From contig JAABSC010000001.1 of NCBI GenBank assembly GCA_011390565.1, positions 310,001-374,000 on the forward strand: a stretch of DNA of 64,000 nt, given 5' to 3'. The DNA is from Thioalkalivibrio paradoxus (lineage in GTDB: Bacteria; Pseudomonadota; Gammaproteobacteria; Ectothiorhodospirales; Ectothiorhodospiraceae). Below, piece after piece: positions 27,157-35,532 of the stretch. A model generated the notes under the pieces. It saw only the letters and a program-made list of their open reading frames with translations, had not been told where the DNA came from and made no database searches. How positions within the stretch are numbered: position 1 is the first letter of the stretch; every line of letters begins with the position of its first letter. The translations under genes and the position numbers were made by a program.

Positions 27157-28535
27157 CCGGATCGATTCATGTGCTGGGAATCGGGGGCACCTTCATGGGT
27201 GGACTGGCCCAGCTCGCGGCTGCGGCGGGCATCCCCGTGTCGGGGGTCGATGAGAACCTGTATCCGCCGATGGATCAGCAACTTCTGCAGGCCGGAATCC
27301 CGTTCCACGAGGGGTATGCGGATGCCGAGTTGCCCATGGATGCCCGGATTGTCGTCGGCAACGTGATGCGCCGCGGAATGCCCATCGTGGAATCGATGCT
27401 CAATCTGGGGTTGCCCTATGTTTCGGGGCCGCAATGGCTGGCGGAAAACATTCTTCAGGGTCGGTGGGTGATTGCGGTCGCCGGTACCCATGGCAAGACC
27501 ACCACGGCAAGCATGGTGGCGTACCTGCTGGAGTCCGCGGGGCTGCAGCCCGGTTTCCTGATCGGGGGCGTGCCGCGGGATTTCGGTGTCAGCGCGCGCT
27601 TGGGCAACGGGCCGTTCTTCGTGATCGAAGCCGACGAATACGACTGCGCGTTTTTCGACAAGCGAGCGAAATTCGTGCATTACCGTCCGCGGACCCTGGT
27701 GTTGAACAATCTCGAATACGATCATGCGGACATCTACCCCGATCTTGCTTCGATCGAGCGCCAGTTCCATCATCTGGTACGCATCGTGCCGGGACAGGGC
27801 GAGATTCTGACGAACGCGGAAAGCGCCGCACTCGAGCGCGTTCTGGAGCAGGGGTGCTGGACTCCCCTGGTCCGTTTCGGAATCCGCGGCGGGCTGGATC
27901 TGAGCGCCCGCTTGCTGAACCGTCAAGGCTCTCGCTTCGAGGTGCGGGTCGAAGACCGCGTGGTGGGCGAGGTCTCCTGGGAGATGACCGGTGAACACAA
28001 CGTCGCGAACGCGCTGGCCGCACTCGGGGCGGCCCGCCATGCGGGGGTTCCGATCGCGCAGAGTGTCGCCGCGCTTTCGGGCTTCACCGGCGTGCGGCGT
28101 CGCCAGGAGGTGCGTGGCGAGGTCAACGGCATCCGCGTCATCGATGACTTCGCGCACCATCCCACCGCCATCCGGATGACCCTCGAGGGTTTGCGTGCGG
28201 CGCTCCCTGTCGGCCGCCGTCTGCTGGTTGTGCTCGAGCCACGGTCGAACACCATGCGCATGGGGGTCCATGCGGAGAGTCTCGGAAGCGCATTGGCCCG
28301 GGCCGACGAGGTCTTCCTGTTGGTGCCGGACGCGCTAGGCTGGTCACCCACATCCGTTGCGGGGCAGATCGGGGATCGTCTGACCACGGGAGCGGAGATC
28401 CGGGAGCTGGTGGCCGCGGTGACGGCATCCGCGCGTCCCGGCGACTCCGTGGTGATCATGAGCAATGGCGGCTTCGGCGGCATACACGAGTCTCTGCTCG
28501 CGAGCCTCGGGGAGAAATGGCATGGCAGCATCTGA
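27153..28535 (+). CDS. mpl: UDP-MurNAc-tripeptide ligase (peptidoglycan recycling)
   Basis: Mpl attaches the recycled tripeptide L-Ala-gamma-D-Glu-meso-Dap to UDP-MurNAc, salvaging peptidoglycan fragments. It is a Mur-ligase family member: N-terminal Rossmann-like [19 protein letters not shown]-loop [18 protein letters not shown], then [15 protein letters not shown] in the C-terminal domain. The length is 460 aa. It starts at ATG 27153, overlapping the upstream stop by 4 bp, and its 3' end overlaps ubiX by 14 bp. Confidence 0.95.
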   Translation: MTGSIHVLGIGGTFMGGLAQLAAAAGIPVSGVDENLYPPMDQQLLQAGIPFHEGYADAELPMDARIVVGNVMRRGMPIVESMLNLGLPYVSGPQWLAENILQGRWVIAVAGTHGKTTTASMVAYLLESAGLQPGFLIGGVPRDFGVSARLGNGPFFVIEADEYDCAFFDKRAKFVHYRPRTLVLNNLEYDHADIYPDLASIERQFHHLVRIVPGQGEILTNAESAALERVLEQGCWTPLVRFGIRGGLDLSARLLNRQGSRFEVRVEDRVVGEVSWEMTGEHNVANALAALGAARHAGVPIAQSVAALSGFTGVRRRQEVRGEVNGIRVIDDFAHHPTAIRMTLEGLRAALPVGRRLLVVLEPRSNTMRMGVHAESLGSALARADEVFLLVPDALGWSPTSVAGQIGDRLTTGAEIRELVAAVTASARPGDSVVIMSNGGFGGIHESLLASLGEKWHGSI

Positions 28536-29157
28536 CGTGGCTCTGGCCCTGACCGGGGCCTCGGGCATCCAGTACGGGGTTCGACTCCTGGAATGCCTGG
28601 TTCGCAATGGCGTCGGCGTGCACCTGATGCTCTCGCGTCCGGCCCAGGTGGTGCTGGGCCTGGAAACCGACCTTGCCGTGCCTGGAAGGCCAGCCGGGAT
28701 TGCACAGTTCTTCAGTACGCGCTTCGCCGCGACCGATGGCCAGATCCGCTGTTACGGCCCCGACCAGTGGACGGCGCCCGTGGCGAGTGGCTCGGCGGTA
28801 CCGAGGGCAATGGTGGTCTGCCCCTGTTCCACGGCTACGGTTTCGGCCATCGCCTCGGGAGCCTCGCGCAGCCTGATCGAGCGGGCTGCGGACGTGATTC
28901 TGAAGGAACGGCGAAAGCTGATCCTGGTGGTCCGCGAGACCCCCTTTTCCGAAATCCACCTGGAAAACATGCTCCGGCTGGCACGCATGGGCACGGTGAT
29001 CATGCCGGCAAACCCCGCCTTCTACCACCGTCCGCAGACGCTGGACGACCTCGTCGATTTCATGGTCGCGCGCATCCTGGATCACCTGGACATCGAACAC
29101 GACCTGGTCCCCCGCTGGGGGCGCAATCCGGAAGATTCCGGGGGGCTCGACACGTGA
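28522..29157 (+). CDS. ubiX: Flavin prenyltransferase UbiX
   Basis: UbiX attaches a dimethylallyl group to FMN, making the prenylated flavin cofactor used by the UbiD decarboxylase in ubiquinone synthesis. The family opening [15 protein letters not shown] and the later [18 protein letters not shown] and [19 protein letters not shown] motifs are all present. The start ATG 28522 lies inside the end of mpl, with GGAG at 28511-28514. Length is 211 aa. mpl-ubiX adjacency is typical for Chromatiales and pseudomonads. Confidence 0.96.
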   Translation: MAASDVALALTGASGIQYGVRLLECLVRNGVGVHLMLSRPAQVVLGLETDLAVPGRPAGIAQFFSTRFAATDGQIRCYGPDQWTAPVASGSAVPRAMVVCPCSTATVSAIASGASRSLIERAADVILKERRKLILVVRETPFSEIHLENMLRLARMGTVIMPANPAFYHRPQTLDDLVDFMVARILDHLDIEHDLVPRWGRNPEDSGGLDT

Positions 29158-29738
29158 CCGAACGCCCTTTGTTCCCATTGAACACCGTGCTGTTTCCGGA
29201 CGGGTTGTTGCCCCTGCGCATCTTCGAGACACGTTATGTCGACATGGTCCGCGATTGCATGCGCAGCGGCGGCGGTGGTTTCGTCGTGGTGTCGATACTT
29301 GAAGGCACCGAGACCTCGACGGAGGCGCGGTTTTCCGAAGTGGGGACCCGTGCCGAGATCATCGACTGGGACCAGCGCCCGGACGGCCTCCTGGGGATCC
29401 TCGCCTGTGGTCGCGAGCGGGTGCGTGTTCGCTCACACCAGAAGCGCAGCGACGGCCTGATCGTGGCCCGGGTCGAGCCGATCGAGGAATGGCCTCCGCT
29501 GGACCTGCCCCTCGACTACGCTTCGCTTGCCGGCCTGCTCGAACGTCTTCTGGATCAACTGGGCACGCCATGGTCGCACCTGACGCGCCAGCTCGGCGAT
29601 GCCTCCTGGGTGGTCGGGCGACTGGTCGAGCTATTGCCTCTGGATCTCGCGGTCAAGCAGGCGTTGCTGGAGGAGGACGATCCCCTGCGGCGTCTGGAAC
29701 GACTCCGAGGAGCCATGCTGGCGGTGCCCGATTCCTGA
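29154..29738 (+). CDS. LON-substrate-binding-domain protein (no protease domain)
   Basis: This 194-aa protein matches the N-terminal substrate-binding domain of Lon protease: [26 protein letters not shown] and [13 protein letters not shown]. The ATPase and peptidase domains of Lon are absent, which is normal for this stand-alone family. The start is GTG 29154, overlapping the ubiX stop (GTGA). The partner or substrate is unknown. It is followed by a thioredoxin-like gene after 55 bp. Confidence 0.88.
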   Translation: MTERPLFPLNTVLFPDGLLPLRIFETRYVDMVRDCMRSGGGGFVVVSILEGTETSTEARFSEVGTRAEIIDWDQRPDGLLGILACGRERVRVRSHQKRSDGLIVARVEPIEEWPPLDLPLDYASLAGLLERLLDQLGTPWSHLTRQLGDASWVVGRLVELLPLDLAVKQALLEEDDPLRRLERLRGAMLAVPDS

Positions 29739-29793
29739 CACGGACGGTGTCTGCTGGTATCGTCCGCATAAACATTTCATACGGGAGCCTTTC

Positions 29794-30174
29794 ATGGCCG
29801 TTCAGGAACTGACGCAGGACAACTTCGAAGCCACCGTGACCGGAAGCGACATCGTGATCGTCGACTTCTGGGCGCCCTGGTGCGCTCCGTGCCGGACGTT
29901 TGCCCCGACGTTCGAGGCCGCTTCGGACCAGCACGGCGATATCGTGTTTGCGAAAGTGAACACCGAGGAAGAGCAGGGTCTGGCGGCGGCATTCCAGATC
30001 CGGTCCATTCCGACGCTGATGATCTTCCGCGAGAAGGTGATCATCTTTTCGCAGCCCGGCATGCTGAGCGCCGGCCAGCTGGACGATGTGATCGGCAAGG
30101 TGCGCGAGCTCGACATGGCCCAGGTGCACGAGGATATCCGCAAGCAGCAGGAAGGCGCGGGCGGCAACGCCTGA
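29794..30174 (+). CDS. Thioredoxin-family protein
   Basis: A 126-aa cytosolic thioredoxin. The active site WCAPC lies at residues 29-33, followed by the usual beta-strand FAKVNTEEEQGLA and the cis-proline loop SIPTLMIF. The central residues are Ala-Pro rather than the Gly-Pro of TrxA. A charged tail follows the domain (VHEDIRKQQEGAGG). There is no signal peptide, so it should act in the cytoplasm as a disulfide reductase. Whether it is the main thioredoxin cannot be judged here. Confidence 0.92.
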   Translation: MAVQELTQDNFEATVTGSDIVIVDFWAPWCAPCRTFAPTFEAASDQHGDIVFAKVNTEEEQGLAAAFQIRSIPTLMIFREKVIIFSQPGMLSAGQLDDVIGKVRELDMAQVHEDIRKQQEGAGGNA

Positions 30175-30210
30175 TCCTGCGTTAAGCCCGCTCCGCGCGG
30201 GAGCGCGCCC

Positions 30211-31146
30211 ATGCTCGGTATCATGACCCAGATGGGCGCGCTGATCGTTTGCGGCGTTGCCTGGAGCCGGCTTCGACCGGGAGGACTTGGCGCGAACGAG
30301 ACCCGGCGTGTCCTGACCACGCTGGTCTACTATCTGTTGCTGCCGGCACTGGTGCTCAAGGTGCTCTGGGCGGCCCCCCTGGGAATGGTGTCCGTGCAGA
30401 TCGCGTTCGTCGCGGCGGTGACCGTGCTCGCCGGGCTGGCGCTCACCGCTCTGGCCTGCCGGGTCTGCCAGCCGAGCCGTGCCGCCATCGGCGCGATGAT
30501 GCTCGCGGCGGCCTGGCCAAACGCCGTTTACCTGGGGCTGCCGATTCTGGATCGCCTGTTCGGTGAGGCCGGACGTGCGGTGGCAATCCAGTACGACCTG
30601 TTCGGCGCGCTTCCGCTGCTGCTCACCGTGGGTGTCGTGATTGCCCGGCATTACGGGGACCGCGCCGGCGAGGCGGTCGGCCCGCTTCGAGGGCTGTTCG
30701 CGGTGCCGTCGATCTGGGCGGCGATCCTCGCCGTGACCCTGAACCTCTCCGGAATCGCGATACCGGTGTGGCTCGATGAATGGCTGGGTTTTCTGGGTCA
30801 CTCTGTGACCCCGCTGATGCTGTTCTCACTGGGTCTCGCGCTGGTGTTCGACCGCTTTCGCTGGCAGGACACTCCGGCGTTGGCGACGGTCACGGTAGTC
30901 CAGTTGATTCTGGCGCCCCTGGTGGCTCTGAGCCTCGTGGCTGGCCTCGGGATGCAGGGAATTCCCGCGATGGGCACGGTACTCGAGGCGGCGATGCCGG
31001 CGATGGTGCTGGGTCTGGTGTTCGCTGACCGGTTCGGCCTAGACACGGGACTCTACGCGGCCGCCGTGACCCTGACCACCGCCATCTCGCTGGTTACGCT
31101 GCCCTTGTGGTTTGGTTTGCTGCAGACACTGACGGTGCTGCATTAG
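30211..31146 (+). CDS. AEC-family transporter (auxin efflux carrier-like permease)
   Basis: A 311-aa integral membrane protein with about ten hydrophobic segments arranged as two five-helix halves. Conserved signs of the AEC/BASS-like fold include LVYYLLLPALVLKVL near the start, AAAWPNAVYLGLPIL in the middle, and HSVTPLMLFSLGLAL in the second half. Members move organic anions such as malate or malonate, but the substrate cannot be read from sequence. It begins 37 bp after the thioredoxin gene and converges with the secreted-protein gene, with 31 bp between them and no clear terminator. Confidence 0.88.
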   Translation: MLGIMTQMGALIVCGVAWSRLRPGGLGANETRRVLTTLVYYLLLPALVLKVLWAAPLGMVSVQIAFVAAVTVLAGLALTALACRVCQPSRAAIGAMMLAAAWPNAVYLGLPILDRLFGEAGRAVAIQYDLFGALPLLLTVGVVIARHYGDRAGEAVGPLRGLFAVPSIWAAILAVTLNLSGIAIPVWLDEWLGFLGHSVTPLMLFSLGLALVFDRFRWQDTPALATVTVVQLILAPLVALSLVAGLGMQGIPAMGTVLEAAMPAMVLGLVFADRFGLDTGLYAAAVTLTTAISLVTLPLWFGLLQTLTVLH

Positions 31147-31177
31147 CCACGTGCTCCGCACTGAACGGATGCGGCCT

Positions 31178-32026
31178 TCAACGCGGCTGCTGCCGCCGTT
31201 CCCGTAGCCAGCGGTCCGGCAGGGCGGACGGGCCAGGAGCCGGTTCCGCGCCGGTCGAGGCGGGTGTGGGTGCCGGTGGCGTCCGGTATTCGTCCGGCCG
31301 CGGGCTGGCGGGGATCGTGCGCAGGTCGTCGAATTGCAATGTGCCGCCCGAGGCGTTGCCCGCCGCGTCCATGGTGATCAGGAAACTGTCGAAATGGAAT
31401 GTTTCACCATCGACGCGCCCGTCTCCATTGACCCATCCTTCTACCGGATTCCGGTTGAAATCCCAGACGATGCGCTGCCATCCTTCCCAGTCGACCGTGT
31501 ACCAGCGGGAGCCTTCGAGCTGGCCCCGGCCGTCCCGAATCAACAGACGAAAGCGGTTTTCAGAGCCATCGCCCAGCACGAACACCTCCAGTGCCTGGCC
31601 GGGTCCGAATCGGCGCTGCGGCTGTGCTGCGACCGGCTGGGGCATATGCAGTCTCAGCAAGTGGCTACCGGCTCCGCCCGCCACGGGTTCCCGGAACCGG
31701 ATCGCCGTGTTCCAGCGGAAATCCAGGCGCATGGCCCCGCCGCTGCCGTGCGGATGCCCCCGAGCACGATCGCGATCCTGGTCGAGCCTCGCGGCGGCAA
31801 TCGTTGTTTCTTCGATGACCGCACCGTAGAAGGTACCGCTGTGGTCCGGTGGCCACCAGTTGGCGATCCCGCTATCGAAATCATCGATCAGACCCATGGC
31901 GGCAGGGTGGGCGAATCCGTGCCCTCCGCCCTCGTCGGACCAGGCCTGAGGCGGCAGGAAGAGCAGGATCAGTCCGGCGAGGGCGACGACTGCAGGCGGT
32001 AATTTCACGGCCCCACAGCGGGTCAT
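31178..32026 (-). CDS. Predicted secreted protein with carbohydrate-binding-like jelly-roll domain
   Basis: The 282-aa product starts with a Sec signal peptide: basic start, hydrophobic residues about 11-25, cleavage likely after QAWS. The mature part opens with LIDDFDSGIANWWPPDHSGT and contains WYTVDWEGWQRIVWDFNRNP and LQFDDLRTIP. This pattern is seen in CBM11/CIA30-like galactose-binding beta-sandwich domains. The last 40 residues are rich in Pro and Ala and look disordered. There is no catalytic domain. It sits downstream of ptsO on the same strand (148-bp gap), where ptsI might be expected, and its start codon abuts a repeat element. Specificity and role are unknown. Confidence 0.7.
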   Translation of the reverse strand: MTRCGAVKLPPAVVALAGLILLFLPPQAWSDEGGGHGFAHPAAMGLIDDFDSGIANWWPPDHSGTFYGAVIEETTIAAARLDQDRDRARGHPHGSGGAMRLDFRWNTAIRFREPVAGGAGSHLLRLHMPQPVAAQPQRRFGPGQALEVFVLGDGSENRFRLLIRDGRGQLEGSRWYTVDWEGWQRIVWDFNRNPVEGWVNGDGRVDGETFHFDSFLITMDAAGNASGGTLQFDDLRTIPASPRPDEYRTPPAPTPASTGAEPAPGPSALPDRWLRERRQQPR

Positions 32027-32150
32027 GCGGAAATTTCGTTACCCGATCGTTCTGCCGGATACGCCGGCGCTGCGTCGGGCCGGTTTGAAACCGGTTGGCC
32101 GTGCGCGTACCCGCTCGCCGTGCTGCGGCGGACCTGGCTGCGCTCCATAG
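32025..32150 (+). repeat. Dispersed ~125-bp element, copy 2 (contains a 41-codon frame)
   Basis: This is the second copy of the element at 1065-1193, aligning without gaps at about 75% identity. It lies between the secreted-protein start (32026) and the ptsO stop (32175). Its open frame (MRKFRYPIVLPDTPALRR...) ends at TAG 32148-32150 and keeps the Pro-Cys-x-Gly-x-Pro-Gly tail. Five of the 24 shared residues are encoded by different synonymous codons. The ATG overlaps the divergent gene's start codon and has no clear ribosome binding site, so expression is doubtful. Confidence 0.6.
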
Positions 32151-32174
32151 GCATCGAATCACCCGAACGGCCCA

Positions 32175-32447
32175 CTAGGTTTCCTCGCCGAAACGGTTGG
32201 CAATGAGCTCACAGAGAGCGTCCAATGCCTGTTGGGCATCTTCGGCGCCCTCTGTGCGAATTTCCACTTCCGTCCCCTTGGCCGCCGCCAACATCATCAC
32301 GCCCATGATGCTTTTTCCGTTCACTTCACGCCCCTTGCGCGACACGAAGACGTCGGATCGGAACTGGCTGGCGAGACCGACAAACTTGGCCGCGGCCCGG
32401 GCGTGCATCCCGAGGCGGTTAACGATGGGAACCGCGAGCTGCGGCAT
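32175..32447 (-). CDS. ptsO: HPr-family phosphocarrier (NPr)
   Basis: A 90-aa phosphocarrier of the phosphotransferase system. The phosphorylatable His15 lies in NRLGMHARAA, and a serine is present at position 46 in GKSIMGVMML, the site modified by HPr kinase in other bacteria. hprK is encoded four genes upstream, so Ser46 regulation is plausible. ptsO starts inside the end of the EIIA gene (29-bp overlap). No sugar-specific EIIB or EIIC gene is present, which argues for a regulatory rather than transport role. The symbol ptsH would be equally defensible. Confidence 0.93.
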   Translation of the reverse strand: MPQLAVPIVNRLGMHARAAAKFVGLASQFRSDVFVSRKGREVNGKSIMGVMMLAAAKGTEVEIRTEGAEDAQQALDALCELIANRFGEET

Positions 32448-32844
32448 CCGAGCACTCCTGGTCGCAGAGCAGGATGCCGTCGTGGCCCCCGCTCAAGGCC
32501 TTGTTGACCAGTTCGGTCAGTGAAAGATCGCGGTAATTCAGGACCCGCACGAGCATCGGCAGGTTGACCCCGGCGATCACCCGGTGTCGCCGGTCTCGGG
32601 CGAGTCGGCCCGCGACGTTCGCCGGTGTGGAGCCGAACATATCGGTAAGGATGAGCACACCATCGCCACTGTCGAGGAATTCGAGACGTCGGCGTGCCTG
32701 GGTCTCGACGGCATCCGGGTCGTCCGTCTGCGACATCGCCAGTGCTTCGCAGGCGTCCGGCAGCTCGCCCAACATGCTTCGGGCGGTCTGCAAAAGTGTC
32801 TCACCCAGGTTCTGGTGAGTGATCAGTATCAGGCCAACGGGCAT
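32419..32844 (-). CDS. Mannose-type PTS EIIA protein
   Basis: A stand-alone EIIA-Man domain (141 aa) with the phospho-acceptor His10 in LILITHQNLGETLL and the conserved LTDMFGSTPANVA segment. EIIA-Man proteins normally pass phosphate from HPr to EIIB for sugar uptake, but no EIIB, EIIC or EIID lies here. It sits between rapZ (4-bp gap) and ptsO (overlap). This fits an incomplete, regulatory PTS of the type seen in many proteobacteria. Confidence 0.93.
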   Translation of the reverse strand: MPVGLILITHQNLGETLLQTARSMLGELPDACEALAMSQTDDPDAVETQARRRLEFLDSGDGVLILTDMFGSTPANVAGRLARDRRHRVIAGVNLPMLVRVLNYRDLSLTELVNKALSGGHDGILLCDQECSDAAARGSHR

Positions 32845-32848
32845 CGCT

Positions 32849-33730
32849 TCACTCCGCGTCCGTGGAATTGTCGTCGAGTTCGCGGTGACGGGTACTCACC
32901 GTCACATTCTCGGCGCTTTGCCAGAGCTTGGCCAGACGGTCGACCAGGTAGACCGACCGGTGGCGCCCGCCGGTGCAGCCGATGGAAACCGTCAGGTAAC
33001 TCCGGTGGTCCTCGGAAAAATCCGGCAGCCAGCGTTCCAGGTGCTTCTGGATGCTGTTGAGCATCTCCTGGACCTCGGCATGGCTCTCGAGAAAACTCAC
33101 CACCGGGGGTTCGAGCCCTGTCAGCTCCCGCAGACCCCGCTCGTAGTGCGGATTGGGCAGGCAGCGCACGTCGAAGACGAAGTCGGAGTCCGATGGCGCG
33201 CCGCGCTTGAACCCGAAGGACTGGAAGAGGAGAGAGAGCCGTTCGGGACGCCGCGCGGCGAGCCGGTTGCGCACGGTCCGCGCAAGGTCGTGCATCGACA
33301 GCTCGCTGGTATCGATGACAAGATCCGCATGGGATGCGATGGGTACCAGCCATTCCCGCTCCATCGAGATCGCCTCGCTCAGCGGCAGCCCCTTGCGTGC
33401 CAGCGGATGACGCCGGCGGGTATGGTGATAGCGCCTCAGCAGGGCTTCATCGGAGGAATGCAGGAAGATCACCTCCACCTGAACCGGGTGCTCCCGCAGA
33501 CGCTGAAGTGCCGGAGCCACGGTTTGCAGGGCCTCGCGTCCGCTGCGCACATCGACGCCCACCGCCACCATGCCCTCGTTGCGGTGGCTGCCCGTACGGA
33601 TTTCGTCGATCAAGGCCCCGAGAAGGCTCAGCGGAAGGTTGTCGACACAGAAGAAACCGGCGTCCTCCAGAGCGTGCAGGGCGACAGTCTTGCCGGAGCC
33701 GGACAGTCCGCTGAGGAGCAGAAGCCGCAT
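32849..33730 (-). CDS. rapZ: RNase adapter / nucleotide-binding protein RapZ
   Basis: RapZ has an N-terminal P-loop (GLSGSGKT, residues 8-15) and a C-terminal domain that in E. coli binds small RNAs and glucosamine-6-phosphate, guiding RNase E to GlmZ. The C-terminal signature SIGCTGGRHRSVYL is present. Length is 293 aa from ATG 33730. It follows hprK by 2 bp. Whether GlmZ-type control exists in this organism is unknown; only the protein family is certain. Confidence 0.96.
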   Translation of the reverse strand: MRLLLLSGLSGSGKTVALHALEDAGFFCVDNLPLSLLGALIDEIRTGSHRNEGMVAVGVDVRSGREALQTVAPALQRLREHPVQVEVIFLHSSDEALLRRYHHTRRRHPLARKGLPLSEAISMEREWLVPIASHADLVIDTSELSMHDLARTVRNRLAARRPERLSLLFQSFGFKRGAPSDSDFVFDVRCLPNPHYERGLRELTGLEPPVVSFLESHAEVQEMLNSIQKHLERWLPDFSEDHRSYLTVSIGCTGGRHRSVYLVDRLAKLWQSAENVTVSTRHRELDDNSTDAE

Positions 33731-33732
33731 GA

Positions 33733-34701
33733 TCAGGCCTCGGGTATCCCGGTCGCTGATGGGGCGTCTTCCCGCATCTGGCGACGCAGGCGTTCCCTGA
33801 GGTCGTCTCCCGCCACATACCCCTGCAGATGCAGCAGATGGGTTCGCACGGCGGCCTCGATCATGACCGCGATGTTGCGTCCGGGCGCCACCGGGAGGCT
33901 GACCAGAGGGATGCGCAGCCCCAGGATCTCGATCTCGCCACGGCACCCGTTCATGCGGTCATCGGTCACCGGGGGAGGCGCGCCGCGATCGCGCAGGTCG
34001 ATGATCAGCCGCAGGTATTTGCCCCGCTTGATCGCGGAGTCTCCATACATGGCCCGGATGTTGAGGACCCCGAGGCCGCGCACCTCCAGAAGATCCCGTA
34101 GCAGGGACGGGCATGTGCCGCGAATGATATCCGGTGCGATACGTGCGAATTCGGGTGCATCGTCGGCGATCAACCGGTGCCCCCGGCTGATCAACTCGAG
34201 CGCCACCTCACTCTTGCCCACGCTGGATTCTCCGCTGATCAATACGCCCGCGCCCAGGATTTCCATGAACACGCCGTGCCGCACCACGGAATGCGCGAGG
34301 CGTTGCTGCAGGAAATACCGGATCAGCGAAATCACCTCGTGGCTGCCGGCTGTGGTGCAGAGAACCACCGGCGGTGGACGTTCCCGGTTTTCCGGAAGGT
34401 TCTCGAAGGGGCAGGTGTCTTCGGCGAAAATCACGGCAGCGGTGCCGATCGCTGCCAGGTCTCCGATGAGTTGTTCGTGTTCGCGGGGTCCCAGGGTGCC
34501 GAGATGGCGGGACTCGAGGTTGCCGATCACCTGGATTCGATTGGGCCGGATGAGGTTCAGGTGCCCGGCCATCGGCATTTCGTTGCCCGACACATCGTCC
34601 AGTGTCCACTGGCCGGCGTCTGCTTCCCCGTGCACGTAGCGCAGCCCGATCCGCGGTCCGAGGACCGTGACCAGGTCGGCCAGCGTGACGCTTTCAGGCA
34701 T
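33733..34701 (-). CDS. hprK: HPr kinase/phosphorylase
   Basis: HprK phosphorylates or dephosphorylates HPr on Ser46 in response to metabolic state. The Walker A motif GESSVGKS and the family signature EVRGLGVLNIRAMYG are both visible. The start ATG 34701 overlaps ptsN by 8 bp; total length is 322 aa. Enteric bacteria lack this enzyme, so its presence with an NPr carrying Ser46 sets this cluster apart from the E. coli rpoN operon. Confidence 0.95.
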   Translation of the reverse strand: MPESVTLADLVTVLGPRIGLRYVHGEADAGQWTLDDVSGNEMPMAGHLNLIRPNRIQVIGNLESRHLGTLGPREHEQLIGDLAAIGTAAVIFAEDTCPFENLPENRERPPPVVLCTTAGSHEVISLIRYFLQQRLAHSVVRHGVFMEILGAGVLISGESSVGKSEVALELISRGHRLIADDAPEFARIAPDIIRGTCPSLLRDLLEVRGLGVLNIRAMYGDSAIKRGKYLRLIIDLRDRGAPPPVTDDRMNGCRGEIEILGLRIPLVSLPVAPGRNIAVMIEAAVRTHLLHLQGYVAGDDLRERLRRQMREDAPSATGIPEA

Positions 34702-35164
34702 CTTCGAACGCGCCGACCACGGCCTGATGCAGGGATGGGGCATCCGGGGCACGGCGGATGGCGGCGATATTGGCGGGCTGGGACAGTGCCCGGGCCAGTT
34801 CGGCCAGAAGCTCGAGATGTTCCCCGGTGGCCTCCTCAGGGACGATCAGGCCGATCAGGATGTCCACGGGCTCATGATCGATGGCCTCGAAATCCACGCC
34901 GTCCGTCAGGCGCACGACCGCAACACGCGCGGCATCGGTCTCCGGCATCCGGCCATGAGGGATGGCTACCCCATGGCCGAGACCGGTAGACCCCAGTTTT
35001 TCCCGGGCGCTCAATGCATCGAATACCAGATTTGCCGGCAGCGCTGAGCCGGGTTCGGTGTCGTCGGCGAGCAGGCTGCCCAGAATTTCCAGCGCCCGTT
35101 TCTTGCTCGTGATTCCGCTTTCGAGACGGACCCGTTCCGGGATGACGAGGTCGGCAATGCGCAT
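34694..35164 (-). CDS. ptsN: Nitrogen-regulatory PTS EIIA (EIIANtr)
   Basis: PtsN is the terminal acceptor of the nitrogen PTS and in other proteobacteria regulates potassium transport, RpoN-related functions and cell-envelope genes. The catalytic His70 lies in GVAIPHGR. The length is 156 aa and the fold is the fructose/mannitol EIIA type. It is 3 bp from hpf and overlaps hprK, so all are translated from one transcript starting at or above rpoN. Confidence 0.95.
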   Translation of the reverse strand: MRIADLVIPERVRLESGITSKKRALEILGSLLADDTEPGSALPANLVFDALSAREKLGSTGLGHGVAIPHGRMPETDAARVAVVRLTDGVDFEAIDHEPVDILIGLIVPEEATGEHLELLAELARALSQPANIAAIRRAPDAPSLHQAVVGAFEDA

Positions 35165-35167
35165 CGT

Positions 35168-35503
35168 TCAGGCTGTTTGCTGGCGGTTGCGCTGCGCGCC
35201 TTCGGCGCGGTGATGATCCTTCATCTTCTCCTTGTGCTTGATCAATTGCCGATCGGTCTTGTCGATCAGGCTGTCGATGGCGGCATACATGTCTTCATGC
35301 GTTGCATCTGCGTGGATGTGGCTGCCGCTCACCTGCAGATTGGCCTCGGCCTTGTTGTGATTCTTTTCGACGGTGAGCACCACGTGAATATCGATTACCT
35401 GGTCGAAATGACGTTCCAGCCGTTCGAACTTTTCGCTGACGTAGTCGCGCAGCGCATCGGTAATGTCGACATGATGGCCGGTCACGTTGATTTGCATACT
35501 CAA
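35168..35503 (-). CDS. hpf: Ribosome hibernation promoting factor (short form)
   Basis: HPF binds the small subunit's tRNA and mRNA channel and helps 70S ribosomes dimerise in stationary phase. At 111 aa this is the short HPF/YfiA type, lacking the C-terminal dimerisation domain of the long form. The start is MSMQINVTGHHVDITDALRDYV, with conserved EANLQVSGSHIHADATHEDMYAAID. An ATG six bases later (35497) is an alternative start. It lies between rpoN and ptsN, the standard order. Confidence 0.96.
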   Translation of the reverse strand: MSMQINVTGHHVDITDALRDYVSEKFERLERHFDQVIDIHVVLTVEKNHNKAEANLQVSGSHIHADATHEDMYAAIDSLIDKTDRQLIKHKEKMKDHHRAEGAQRNRQQTA

Positions 35504-35532
35504 ACTCCTTCGGGTTGGTGGGCCGCGGGGAC

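Noticed and set aside
29154..29738. A truncated Lon protease pseudogene
   Set aside because: Stand-alone LON-domain proteins of about 190-220 aa are a normal family, and the frame is intact with a coupled start.
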